Assembly: GCF_026343125.1 (NCBI RefSeq)
Contig: NZ_JAPEMB010000001.1
Location: 5,585,501 to 5,649,500 of the forward strand
Direction: 5' to 3'
Origin: Streptomyces sp. NBC_00094
GTDB taxonomy: Bacteria > Actinomycetota > Actinomycetes > Streptomycetales > Streptomycetaceae
DNA: 64,000 nt
Shown here: positions 41,701 through 48,453 of the stretch, one piece after another
Layout of the letters: the number at the start of each line of letters is the position of its first letter
Position numbering within the stretch: the first letter of the stretch is position 1
Translations under genes and position numbers: made by a program
The notes under the pieces: generated by a model
What the model was told of the DNA's origin: nothing
Database searches by the model: none
What the model saw: only the letters and a program-made list of their open reading frames with translations

Positions 41701-42231
41701 ATGGGAGTCCTCGCCGCCGCGCCGAAGGAACCACGGCCTGCGCGCCCCGCCGCCGACGATTCCTCGGCGGCCGCTTTCGACCCCATCGACCGGCAGATCC
41801 TGGACCTCCTGCAGAGCGACGGCCGCATCAAACTCAGCGAGCTCGGCCGCCGCGTCCGGCTCAGCCCCGCGGCCGTCACCGAACGGGTCCGCCGCCTGGA
41901 GGCGAGCGGAGCGGTCACCGGCTACGGCGCCCACGTCTCCCCGGCCCGGCTCGGCTACGGCATCCAGGCCTTCATCCGGGTCAACCCGCACGGCGGCTAC
42001 ACCCTGAAGCACCCGCGGACCCTGGAGCTGACCGCGCGCCCCGAGGTCCTGGAGGTCCACCACGTGGTGGGCGAGGACTGCTGGATCCTCAAGGTCGCCG
42101 TCACCGACACCGTCCACCTCGAAGAGGTCCTGGAACAGACCTCGGCGCTCGGCAGGACCACGACCTCGATCGTCCTGTCGTCGCCGGTCGAGCGGAAGCC
42201 GCTGCTGCCGCCCGGCGGACACCGTCCCTGA
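41701..42231 (+). CDS. Lrp/AsnC-family regulator
   Basis: 176 residues from ATG 41701 (AAGGGGGAATC upstream). The N-terminal HTH is typical: FDPIDRQILDLLQSDGRIKL, SELGRRVRLSPAAVTERVRR, LEASGAVTGYGAHV. The C-terminal RAM ligand domain (about 100-170) has EVHHVVGEDCWILKVAVTDT. Lrp proteins sense amino acids or related small molecules. It is divergent from the epimerase-reductase operon with repeated half-sites between, so that operon is the likely target along with itself. Confidence 0.9.
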   Translation: MGVLAAAPKEPRPARPAADDSSAAAFDPIDRQILDLLQSDGRIKLSELGRRVRLSPAAVTERVRRLEASGAVTGYGAHVSPARLGYGIQAFIRVNPHGGYTLKHPRTLELTARPEVLEVHHVVGEDCWILKVAVTDTVHLEEVLEQTSALGRTTTSIVLSSPVERKPLLPPGGHRP

Positions 42232-42254
42232 CGGCGTTCCCGCCCTCTCCGCTT

Positions 42255-42276
42255 GCCTTGACGTCGGCGTCAAGGC
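42255..42276. promoter_or_regulatory. MerR-type operator
   Basis: GCCTTGACG, TCGG, CGTCAAGGC: perfect 9-bp arms. TTGACG at 42258-42263 is -35-like, as in MerR-controlled promoters. It ends 14 bp before the MerR gene's ATG, so the regulator probably controls its own promoter. Confidence 0.65.
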
Positions 42277-42290
42277 TTACGTTCGGAGAC

Positions 42291-42713
42291 ATGCGCATCG
42301 GAGAGCTGGCCGAGCAGGCGGGAACCACCACGCGGACTCTGCGGTACTACGAGTCCCGTGGCCTGCTGACCGCACGGCGTACGGAGCAGGGGTACCGCAC
42401 GTATGACGAGGGCGACCTGCGACTCCTCCAGCAGATCAGGACCTTGCAGGACTTCGGGTTCGAGCTGGAGGAGACGCGGCCGTTCGTCGACTGCCTGCGC
42501 GCGGGACACCCGGCGGGGGACGCCTGCCCCGCGTCGATCGCCGTCTACCGGCGGAAGGTCGCCGAACTGGACGGCCTGATCGAACAGCTCCAGGCGGTAC
42601 GCGCCCAGGTGGGCGCCCAGCTGCTGCGGGCCGAGGCGGAACTGCCGCACGGTCCGGAACCCCGGTGCGAGCTCGGTACGGAGTGGGGCACGGAGACGGA
42701 CACGGAGGGGTGA
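42291..42713 (+). CDS. MerR-family regulator
   Basis: 140 residues from ATG 42291. MerR winged helix: MRIGELAEQAGTTTRTLRYY, ESRGLLTARRTEQGYRTY, DEGDLRLLQQIRTLQDFGFE, then a dimerisation helix. Cys residues occur at CLRAGHPAGDACPA and near the C-terminus, but no CueR/SoxR-type cluster or metal loop is clear. Its operator lies just upstream, and the thioredoxin gene follows within 6 bp of the stop; they form one operon. A redox or thiol-stress input is possible but not proven. Confidence 0.88.
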   Translation: MRIGELAEQAGTTTRTLRYYESRGLLTARRTEQGYRTYDEGDLRLLQQIRTLQDFGFELEETRPFVDCLRAGHPAGDACPASIAVYRRKVAELDGLIEQLQAVRAQVGAQLLRAEAELPHGPEPRCELGTEWGTETDTEG

Positions 42714-42718
42714 CGGGG

Positions 42719-43057
42719 ATGACGACGTACACGGAGGGCGTGGCCGAGGTCACGGACGCGGACTTCGGCACGGAGGTGCTGGAGGCCGGACTGCCGGTCC
42801 TGGTGAAGTTCACCGCGGAGTGGTGCGGGCCGTGCCGGCAGCTGAAGCCGGTGCTCGGCGCGATCGCCGCGGAGGAGTCGGCGCGGCTGCGGATCGTCGA
42901 GATCGACGTGGACCGGAACCCGGAGACCACGGTGAGGTACGGGGTGCTCGCGACCCCGACGCTCATGGTCTTCCGGGCGGGCGAGCCGGTGAAGTCGTTC
43001 GTCGGCGCGCGACCGAAGCGCCGCCTCCTGGAGGAGCTGGAGGACGTCCTGGCCTAG
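42719..43057 (+). CDS. trxA: Thioredoxin
   Basis: 112 residues from ATG 42719 (GGAGGGG upstream; GTG 42710 is an alternative start). Canonical FTAEWCGPCRQLKPVL with Cys36 and Cys39, cis-Pro in VLATPTLMVFR, GARPKRRLLEELEDVL at the end. It reduces protein disulfides using thioredoxin reductase. Cotranscribed with the MerR gene, so expressed when the regulator is activated. A second thioredoxin-fold protein is encoded at 17079, but with a WCEPC motif and TPR repeats. Confidence 0.93.
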   Translation: MTTYTEGVAEVTDADFGTEVLEAGLPVLVKFTAEWCGPCRQLKPVLGAIAAEESARLRIVEIDVDRNPETTVRYGVLATPTLMVFRAGEPVKSFVGARPKRRLLEELEDVLA

Positions 43058-43089
43058 GGCCTGTCCGGCGGCGTGTCGATCAGCGAGGA

Positions 43090-43122
43090 GAGGACCCCGG
43101 CGGGGTGACCGCCGGGGTCCTC
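43090..43122 (+). terminator. Terminator after trxA
   Basis: GAGGACCCCGGCGG, loop GGTGA, CCGCCGGGGTCCTC: a perfect 14-bp stem 33 bp after the thioredoxin stop. Confidence 0.85.
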
Positions 43123-43135
43123 CGTCGTGCGGTGG

Positions 43136-43273
43136 CGGCACCGGATGGCGCGGTGTCGCACCCCATGGCGCCGCGTGGCACCGCGTGGCACCGCATGGCA
43201 CCGCATGGCACCGCATGGCACCGCATGGCACCGCATGGCACCGCATGGCGCCGCGTGGTGCCATCTGGTGCCA
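43136..43273. repeat. Array of about 14 in-phase 10-bp iterons
   Basis: Units start at 43136, 43146, 43156 and then every 10 bp to 43266. Eleven consecutive units (43166-43266) read TGGCACC, TGGCGCC or TGGTGCC plus GCA/GCG/ATC; the three leftmost are degenerate (CGGCACC, TGGCGCG, TCGCACC). One unit per helical turn places all sites on the same DNA face. The array lies upstream of an RHH gene. Frames read across it give meaningless repeats such as MAPHGTAWHR and are not genes. Confidence 0.9.
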
Positions 43274-43304
43274 CTCCACGCCCACGCGGGGCGGTGGATG
43301 CGCG

Positions 43305-43433
43305 TGGTGCCATGGCCTCCCAGGTTGGCGTCACTGTGTTTGTGCAGGTGAGAGAGGGTGCGGGGAGTGCTGACCCCTCGGATGGCGCCATGTGGGTTGC
43401 GCATGGCGCCATCGTGGTGCCATGATGGCGTCA
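43305..43433. promoter_or_regulatory. Second cluster of palindromic TGG(C/T)(G/A)(C/T)CA sites at the RHH gene start
   Basis: TGGTGCCA 43305, TGGCGTCA 43326, TGGCGCCA 43383, TGGCGCCA 43404, TGGTGCCA 43415, TGGCGTCA 43426. Spacings of 21, 57, 21, 11 and 11 bp keep most on one DNA face. The last site shares its final A with the ATG, so the mRNA is probably leaderless and binding would cover the promoter. Confidence 0.7.
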
Positions 43434-43951
43434 TGGACCTCACCCCGTATGTCGACACCCTCCGCCGTGAACTCGCGGTGGCCGCCGAAGCCGGCGGTGA
43501 AGAAGCCCGCGAGCTGGCCGAGAGGCTCACCGCTCCTCTGGAGTCGGCGACCCGGCTGACCATGCTCAACGTGCTCTCCGCCGCGATGGACGAGGTCACC
43601 CGCGAACTCGCCCCCGGCTCGGTCGACGTACGGCTGCGGGGGCTCGACCCCGACTTCGTGGTGACGCTGCCGCCCACCGGCGACGGCGCCCCCGCGGAGC
43701 CGGCCGCGCCCGCCGCACCCCTCGCGGCGCAGGCACCCGCCGACGCCGACGAGGGCGCCACCGCCCGCGTCAACCTGCGGCTGCCGGCCCCTCTCAAGGC
43801 GCGCGCCGAGGAGGCCGCGAACCGTGAGGGCCTGTCGGTCAACGCGTGGCTGGTACGGGCCGTGTCGGCCGCGGTCGACGGCGGTACCCGGCCGCGTACG
43901 ACGGAGAAGGCCCAGGCCGTCGGACAGAGCTTCACGGGCTGGGTGCGCTAG
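43433..43951 (+). CDS. Ribbon-helix-helix (HicB/CopG-like) DNA-binding protein
   Basis: 172 residues from ATG 43433. The N-terminal half (MDLTPYVDTLRRELAVAAEA, LTMLNVLSAAMDEVTREL) is helical and acidic; the C-terminal part holds an RHH fold: ARVNLRLPAPLKARAEEAAN, REGLSVNAWLVRAVSAAVDG. Such proteins bind DNA as stacked dimers with the beta ribbon in the major groove of short direct repeats, exactly the kind of array seen upstream. It is often labelled a HicB-type antitoxin, but no hicA-like toxin gene is present. First gene of an operon with DUF4097 and an ABC exporter. Confidence 0.85.
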   Translation: MDLTPYVDTLRRELAVAAEAGGEEARELAERLTAPLESATRLTMLNVLSAAMDEVTRELAPGSVDVRLRGLDPDFVVTLPPTGDGAPAEPAAPAAPLAAQAPADADEGATARVNLRLPAPLKARAEEAANREGLSVNAWLVRAVSAAVDGGTRPRTTEKAQAVGQSFTGWVR

Positions 43952-44046
43952 CCGCGCCTCACCCGCATCACCGCACCCGCACCACCTCACCCACACCACG
44001 TCCCACCAGCGGGGACGCCCTGAAGAGCCAAGAGGACGGGACAGCC

Positions 44047-44889
44047 ATGCCTTCTTTCGACACTCCCGAACCGATCTCGGTCACCGCACGCGTGGAGGCC
44101 GGTTCCCTCCAGTTCACGGCGGGCGACCGGCCCGACACCGTCGTCGAGGTGCGCCCCCGCGACCCGAAGAAGGACCTGGACGTGCGGACGGCCGGCCAGA
44201 CCGAGGTCGTGTACGGAGGCGGTGTACTGACCGTCCGGACCCCCAAGTCCAACCTCTTCGGCCGCACCGGTGTCGTCGACGTGACGGTCGAACTGCCCAC
44301 GGGCTCGCACCTCGACGTGACCGGCGCCTGGACCCAGGTGCTCGGCGAGGGCCGGCTCGGCGAGGTCCGTGTGAAGACCTCGTCCGGCGACGCCCGGTTC
44401 GACACGACCGGCCCGCTGAAGCTGACCGCGTCGCACGGCTCGATCACCGTGGACCGGGTCGCGGGACCGGCCGAGATCACCACCAGCTCCGGCAGCCTGC
44501 GCGTCGGTGTCGTCGACGGTCCGGCCGTCATGAAGAACTCGCACGGCACCACGACCGTCGGCGCCGTGACCGGCGAGCTGCGAGTGAGCGGAGCCAACGG
44601 CGACATCGAGATCCGGCGCGCCGAGGACTCGGTCACCGCCACCACCGCCCACGGCACCCTGCGCGTGGGTGAGGTGGCCCGCGGCACCGTCCAGCTGGAG
44701 ACCTCCTACGGTGCCATCGAGGTCGGCGTCCGCGAGGGCACGGCCGCCTGGCTCGACGTCAACTCCGGTTCCGGGCAGGTGCGTAACACGCTCGCCGCGT
44801 CCGGAGCCCCGGAGGCGACCGAGGACACCGTCAAGATCCGCGCCCGCACCCGGTACGGCAACATCGACGTCCGCCGCGCCAAGGCCTGA
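44047..44889 (+). CDS. DUF4097 beta-helix/adhesin-like protein
   Basis: 280 residues from ATG 44047. Repeated short beta strands of the DUF4097 type: VTVELPTGSHLDVTGAWTQV, VKTSSGDARFDTTGPLKLTA, GSITVDRVAGPAEITTSSGS, NGDIEIRRAEDSVTATTAHG. No signal peptide or membrane segment is visible, so it is likely cytosolic or peripheral. DUF4097 proteins are common beside envelope-stress and ABC transporter genes but have no proven activity. It sits between the RHH regulator and the ABC exporter, apparently one operon. Confidence 0.85.
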   Translation: MPSFDTPEPISVTARVEAGSLQFTAGDRPDTVVEVRPRDPKKDLDVRTAGQTEVVYGGGVLTVRTPKSNLFGRTGVVDVTVELPTGSHLDVTGAWTQVLGEGRLGEVRVKTSSGDARFDTTGPLKLTASHGSITVDRVAGPAEITTSSGSLRVGVVDGPAVMKNSHGTTTVGAVTGELRVSGANGDIEIRRAEDSVTATTAHGTLRVGEVARGTVQLETSYGAIEVGVREGTAAWLDVNSGSGQVRNTLAASGAPEATEDTVKIRARTRYGNIDVRRAKA

Positions 44890-44949
44890 CCCCGGAAGTC
44901 CGGACTCGCCCCCACCCCCACCACTTCAGCCTTCGATTGGGAGGGCCTC

Positions 44950-45990
44950 ATGCCTTCATCTGTCATGCCCACGTCCAGGCAGGCGGACGCTCACCCGTCG
45001 CCGGCCGCCGTCTCCGCCGTCGGGCTCCGCAAGTCCTACGGGGACAAGACCGTCCTCGACGGCATCGACCTGCTGATCCCGGCCGGGTCGGTGTTCGCCC
45101 TGCTCGGGCCGAACGGCGCCGGCAAGACCACCGCGGTGAAGATCCTCTCCACGCTCATCACCGCCGACGGCGGTCAGGCCCAGGTCGCGGGCCACGATCT
45201 GGCCGTCGATCCGCAGGGGGTGCGTGGTGCGATCGGTGTCACCGGGCAGTTCTCGGCGGTCGACGGGCTGATCACCGGTGAGGAGAACATGCTCCTCATG
45301 GCGGACCTGCACCACCTGTCCAAGCGTGAGGGGCGGCGGGTCACGGCCGAACTCCTGGAGCGGTTCGACCTGGTGGAGGCGGCGAAGAAGCCCGCTTCGA
45401 CGTACTCCGGCGGGATGAAGCGGCGCCTCGACATCGCGATGACGCTGGTGGGTGACCCGCGGATCATCTTCCTCGACGAGCCGACCACCGGTCTCGACCC
45501 GCGCTCCCGGCACACCATGTGGCAGATCATCCGCGGCCTGGTCGCCGACGGCGTGACCGTCTTCCTCACCACCCAGTACCTGGAGGAGGCAGACGAACTC
45601 GCCGACCGCATCGCCGTCCTGAACAACGGCAAGATCGCCGCCGAGGGCACCGCCGACGAACTCAAGCGCCTCATCCCCGGCGGGCACGTACGCCTGCGTT
45701 TCACCGACCCGGACGCCTACCGCAACGCCGCCTCCGCCCTGACCGAGGCCACCCTCCCCCAAGCTCTCGGCTTCGCTCGAGCAGGGGGTACCCCCATCGA
45801 CGAGGCCCTGGCCCTGCAGATCCCCAGCGACGGCAGCCAGCGCGAACTGCGCTCCCTCCTCGACTGGCTCGACGCGGCCGGCATCGAGGCGGACGAACTG
45901 ACCGTGCACACCCCCGACCTCGACGACGTCTTCTTCGCCCTCACCGGCGGCGCCGGCGTCCCCCGCCAGTCCAAGGAGGATGTCCGATGA
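44950..45990 (+). CDS. ABC exporter ATP-binding protein (DrrA type)
   Basis: 346 residues from ATG 44950 (GGGAGG 6 bp upstream). Walker A GPNGAGKTT, signature YSGGMKRRLDIAM, Walker B RIIFLDEPTTGLD and the DrrA-type C-terminal extension (residues about 240-346). It powers the permease encoded 4 bp in overlap downstream; daunorubicin-resistance-type systems export drugs, lipids or peptides. Residues about 269-283 (PQALGFARAGGTP) are encoded by an inserted repeat of 43 bp; they lie in the C-terminal extension, away from catalytic motifs, so function may survive. Confidence 0.93.
   Translation: MPSSVMPTSRQADAHPSPAAVSAVGLRKSYGDKTVLDGIDLLIPAGSVFALLGPNGAGKTTAVKILSTLITADGGQAQVAGHDLAVDPQGVRGAIGVTGQFSAVDGLITGEENMLLMADLHHLSKREGRRVTAELLERFDLVEAAKKPASTYSGGMKRRLDIAMTLVGDPRIIFLDEPTTGLDPRSRHTMWQIIRGLVADGVTVFLTTQYLEEADELADRIAVLNNGKIAAEGTADELKRLIPGGHVRLRFTDPDAYRNAASALTEATLPQALGFARAGGTPIDEALALQIPSDGSQRELRSLLDWLDAAGIEADELTVHTPDLDDVFFALTGGAGVPRQSKEDVR
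45754..45796 (+). repeat. Streptomyces GC-rich hairpin repeat inserted in-frame
   Basis: CTCCCCCAAGCTCTCGGCTT (45754 on) continues to CGCTCGAGCAGGGGGTACCCC. CCCCC and GGGGG form the outer stem and CTC/GAG the inner one. This is a sequence I recognise as a dispersed intergenic element in many Streptomyces genomes; here it interrupts the ABC ATPase gene without shifting its frame. Confidence 0.7.
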
Positions 45991-46772
45991 GCTCCCTCTC
46001 CCTCGCCGTGCGCGACTCGTCCACGATGCTGCGCCGCAACCTGCTGCACGCCCGGCGCTACCCGTCACTCACCCTGAACCTGCTGCTCACCCCGGTCATG
46101 CTCCTGCTGCTGTTCGTCTACATCTTCGGCGACGCGATGAGCGCCGGCATCGGCGGCGGCGACCGCTCCGACTACGTCGCCTACCTCGTCCCCGGGCTGC
46201 TGCTGATGACCATCGGCAGCACCACCATCGGGACGGCCGTGTCGGTGTCCAACGACATGACCGAGGGCATCATCGCCCGCTTCCGCACCATGGCGATCCA
46301 CCGCCCGTCCGTCCTCATCGGGCACGTCGTCGGCAGCGTCCTGCAGTGCGTGATGAGCGTGGTCCTCGTCGGCGCCGTCGCCGTCGCCATCGGCTTCCGC
46401 TCCACCGACGCCACCGCCCTGGAATGGCTCGCCGCCTTCGGACTCCTCGTCCTCTTCGCCACCGCGCTCACCTGGATCGCCGTCGGCATGGGCCTCATCA
46501 GCCCCAACGCCGAAGCGGCCAGCAACAACGCGCTGCCCCTGATCTTCCTCCCGCTCATCTCCAGCACCTTCGTCCCCATCGCCTCGATGCCCGGCTGGTT
46601 CCAGCCCATCGCCGAGTACCAGCCCTTCACCCCCGCCATCGAGACCCTCCGCGGCCTGCTCCTGGGCACCGAGATCGGCCACAACGGCTGGCTCGCCCTC
46701 GCCTGGTGCCTCGGACTCACCGTCCTCGGCTACCTCTGGTCCACCTCGAAGTTCAACGCCGACCCGAAGTAG
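45987..46772 (+). CDS. ABC exporter permease (DrrB/ABC-2 type)
   Basis: 261 residues from ATG 45987, overlapping the ATPase stop by 4 bp. ABC-2 type membrane protein with about six hydrophobic segments (LNLLLTPVMLLLLFVYIFGD, YLVPGLLLMTIGSTTIGTAV, VVGSVLQCVMSVVLVGAVAV, GLLVLFATALTWIAVGMGLI, LALAWCLGLTVLGYLW) and the family stretch NNALPLIFLPLISSTFVPI. Together with the ATPase it forms a DrrAB-like exporter; the RHH and DUF4097 genes upstream suggest the cargo or inducer acts on the envelope. Confidence 0.93.
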   Translation: MSSLSLAVRDSSTMLRRNLLHARRYPSLTLNLLLTPVMLLLLFVYIFGDAMSAGIGGGDRSDYVAYLVPGLLLMTIGSTTIGTAVSVSNDMTEGIIARFRTMAIHRPSVLIGHVVGSVLQCVMSVVLVGAVAVAIGFRSTDATALEWLAAFGLLVLFATALTWIAVGMGLISPNAEAASNNALPLIFLPLISSTFVPIASMPGWFQPIAEYQPFTPAIETLRGLLLGTEIGHNGWLALAWCLGLTVLGYLWSTSKFNADPK

Positions 46773-46802
46773 CGGGAGAAGATCCGGTCGGCGGGAGCGC
46801 CG

Positions 46803-47519
46803 TCATCGGGAGGTCCAGCCCTCCCGGTGACGGCGCTCGATGCCGTCCAGGAGGAGGTCGAGGGCGAACTCGAACTCGAACTGGTCGTCACAGCCTCCGC
46901 CGACCGTCGAGCCATCGTCGTGAGCGGCGGCCGCGGCGATCTCCGCGACGTGGGGATAGGCCGCAGCCGCAGCCGAGCCCGCAGCAGCCCCCGAACCCGC
47001 CCCCGAGCCCGCGTCCGGCACGTCGGACGCGGGCTTCGCCGCGCCCGTGGCGAACAGCTCGGGGGAGAAGCCCAGCAGGCGGGTGCCCAGCGCGTGCATC
47101 GCGTGGTGCGTGAGGTCCGTCGAGAGCCCGCCGTCCCGGAACGTGCCGATCACCGAGTCGAGGTGGGCGAGGACGGCGGGGGTCGGGCCGGGGCGCGACT
47201 CGATGACGGGCGCGGCCCAGCGGTGGTGCAGCAGCTGGCTCCGTGCGGCGAGGACCTGCTGCCGTACGGCCGTCTTCCACGGGGCGCCGGGGGCCGGCCG
47301 AGCGATGTCGCCGACGACGACGTCCACCATGCCGTCGAGCAGCTCGTCCTTGTTGGCCACGTGCTTGTAGAGCGCCATCGGGACGACCCCGAGCTCCTGG
47401 GCGAGGCGTCGCATGCTGAACGCCTCGGCTCCGGTCGCGTCGGCCAGCGCGACGGCGGCCCGCAGGATCCGCTGCCTGCTCAGGGGGGTGCGGTCGCCGG
47501 TTCCGCGGTGCTGGGTCAT
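46803..47519 (-). CDS. TetR-family regulator (TetR/AcrR with C-terminal TetR_C domain)
   Basis: 238 residues from ATG 47519. HTH: LSRQRILRAAVALADATGAE, AFSMRRLAQELGVVPMALYK, HVANKDELLDGMVDVV. The C-terminal part resembles TetR_C ligand domains and includes a Gly/Ala-rich, low-complexity insertion near the end (SGAGSGAAAGSAAAAA). Two identical 15-bp palindromes lie in the divergent promoter, one overlapping the promoter spacer of the DUF4386 gene. Likely represses itself and that membrane protein. Confidence 0.88.
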   Translation of the reverse strand: MTQHRGTGDRTPLSRQRILRAAVALADATGAEAFSMRRLAQELGVVPMALYKHVANKDELLDGMVDVVVGDIARPAPGAPWKTAVRQQVLAARSQLLHHRWAAPVIESRPGPTPAVLAHLDSVIGTFRDGGLSTDLTHHAMHALGTRLLGFSPELFATGAAKPASDVPDAGSGAGSGAAAGSAAAAAYPHVAEIAAAAAHDDGSTVGGGCDDQFEFEFALDLLLDGIERRHREGWTSR

Positions 47520-47563
47520 CTGCCCTGCTCTCGTTTCCTCGTGAGGGACGGTTCGTGCTGCCG

Positions 47564-47592
47564 TTGACGAGTGTACGCCGTACACCTAGGGT
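47564..47592 (+). promoter_or_regulatory. Promoter of the DUF4386 gene
   Basis: TTGACG (47564-47569), 17-bp spacer, TAGGGT (47587-47592). The 15-bp palindrome 47571-47585 fills the spacer, so the repressor would occlude it. Confidence 0.55.
47571..47585. promoter_or_regulatory. TetR operator, copy 1
   Basis: GTGTACG-C-CGTACAC, perfect, centred between -35 and -10 of the rightward promoter. Identical to copy 2. Confidence 0.75.
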
Positions 47593-47607
47593 GATCCCCA
47601 ACGGTTC

Positions 47608-47624
47608 GGTGTACGCCGTACACC
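47608..47624. promoter_or_regulatory. TetR operator, copy 2
   Basis: GGTGTACGCCGTACACC, a 17-bp perfect palindrome whose central 15 bp equal copy 1; centres are 38 bp apart. It ends 22 bp before the DUF4386 ATG. Confidence 0.75.
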
Positions 47625-47646
47625 TCCGGAGGGGAAGGGTGAACCC

Positions 47647-48345
47647 ATGGACGGGACACGAAGGACCGCGGTGGTGACCGGGGTGTTGTTCCTGGTCACC
47701 GAGGTCGCGGCGGTGGCGGGGCTCGCGCTCTACCGCCCCGCGCTCGACGGCGCCGCATACGTCGGCGGTCCCGGCGCGGACCCCCGGGTCCTCGCGGGGG
47801 CGCTGTGCGAGATGGTGCTGCTCATCGCCGTGATCGGCACGGGTGTCGCGCTGTACCCGGTCATCAGGCGACGCCATGAGGCCCTGGCCGTCGGCTATGT
47901 GTGCGGCCGGCTGCTCGAAGCGGCCGTGATCGCCGTCGGTGTCGTCGGCGTGCTCGCGGTGGTGACCCTGCGGCAGGACCTCGCCGGTCGGGCCGGCGAG
48001 TCCCCGGGGGTCGATCCCGCCGCGTACGAGGTGGCCGCGAGCGCGCTGGTCGCGGTGCGCGACTGGGCGTTCCTGCTCGGCCCGAACGTCGCCCTCGGCG
48101 CGAACACCCTGGTCCTCGCGTACGTGATGCACCGGACGGGTCTCGTGCCGAGGTGGATCGCCCTGCTCGGCCTGGTCGGCGGCGCACTCATCTGCGCCTC
48201 GGCGGTCGCCGTGCTCTTCGGTCTCTATCCGCAGGTGTCCACCGTCGGCGCGCTCGCCGCGCTCCCGGTCTTCGCCTGGGAGGTGACCCTCGCCGTCCGG
48301 TTGCTGACCCGCGGCTTCACGCCGACACGAAAATACCCCGACTAG
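47647..48345 (+). CDS. DUF4386 membrane protein
   Basis: 232 residues from ATG 47647. Six hydrophobic segments (VVTGVLFLVTEVAAVAGLAL, LCEMVLLIAVIGTGVALYPV, LEAAVIAVGVVGVLAVVTLR, WAFLLGPNVALGANTLVLAY, WIALLGLVGGALICASAVAV, AALPVFAWEVTLAVRLL) match DUF4386. Function unknown. Divergent from the TetR gene with two operators; its stop codon lies inside a 12-bp terminator stem. Confidence 0.85.
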   Translation: MDGTRRTAVVTGVLFLVTEVAAVAGLALYRPALDGAAYVGGPGADPRVLAGALCEMVLLIAVIGTGVALYPVIRRRHEALAVGYVCGRLLEAAVIAVGVVGVLAVVTLRQDLAGRAGESPGVDPAAYEVAASALVAVRDWAFLLGPNVALGANTLVLAYVMHRTGLVPRWIALLGLVGGALICASAVAVLFGLYPQVSTVGALAALPVFAWEVTLAVRLLTRGFTPTRKYPD

Positions 48346-48364
48346 AATTGACAGTCGGGGTATT
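48332..48364 (+). terminator. Terminator overlapping the DUF4386 stop codon
   Basis: AATACCCCGACT, loop AGAATTGAC, AGTCGGGGTATT. The UAG stop is within the left arm. The loop and right arm contain the TTGACA of the next gene's possible promoter. Confidence 0.8.
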
Positions 48365-48378
48365 GCGTCGCGTATATT
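48348..48378 (+). promoter_or_regulatory. Possible promoter of the HelD-like gene
   Basis: TTGACA (48348-48353) and TATATT (48373-48378) with 19 bp between, in an AT-rich stretch. The spacing is long for sigma-70 but near consensus in both hexamers. A CCGTGC/GCACGG stem with a purine-rich loop follows at 48387-48413. Confidence 0.4.
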
Positions 48379-48453
48379 AATGGATTCCGTGCCCGAAAAA
48401 AGAAAAAGCACGGAGAAGTTCAATAAACGCACTGTATCGCGCCGGGAGTCGAA

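Noticed and set aside
43136..43273. CRISPR array
   Set aside because: Units are 10 bp and directly contiguous, with no spacers and no cas genes nearby.
43127..43425. Frames encoding MAPHGTAWHR-type repeats on both strands
   Set aside because: They only translate the 10-bp iteron array; no ribosome binding site and no sensible composition.
43433..43951. HicAB toxin-antitoxin module
   Set aside because: RHH protein present but no HicA-like gene on either side.
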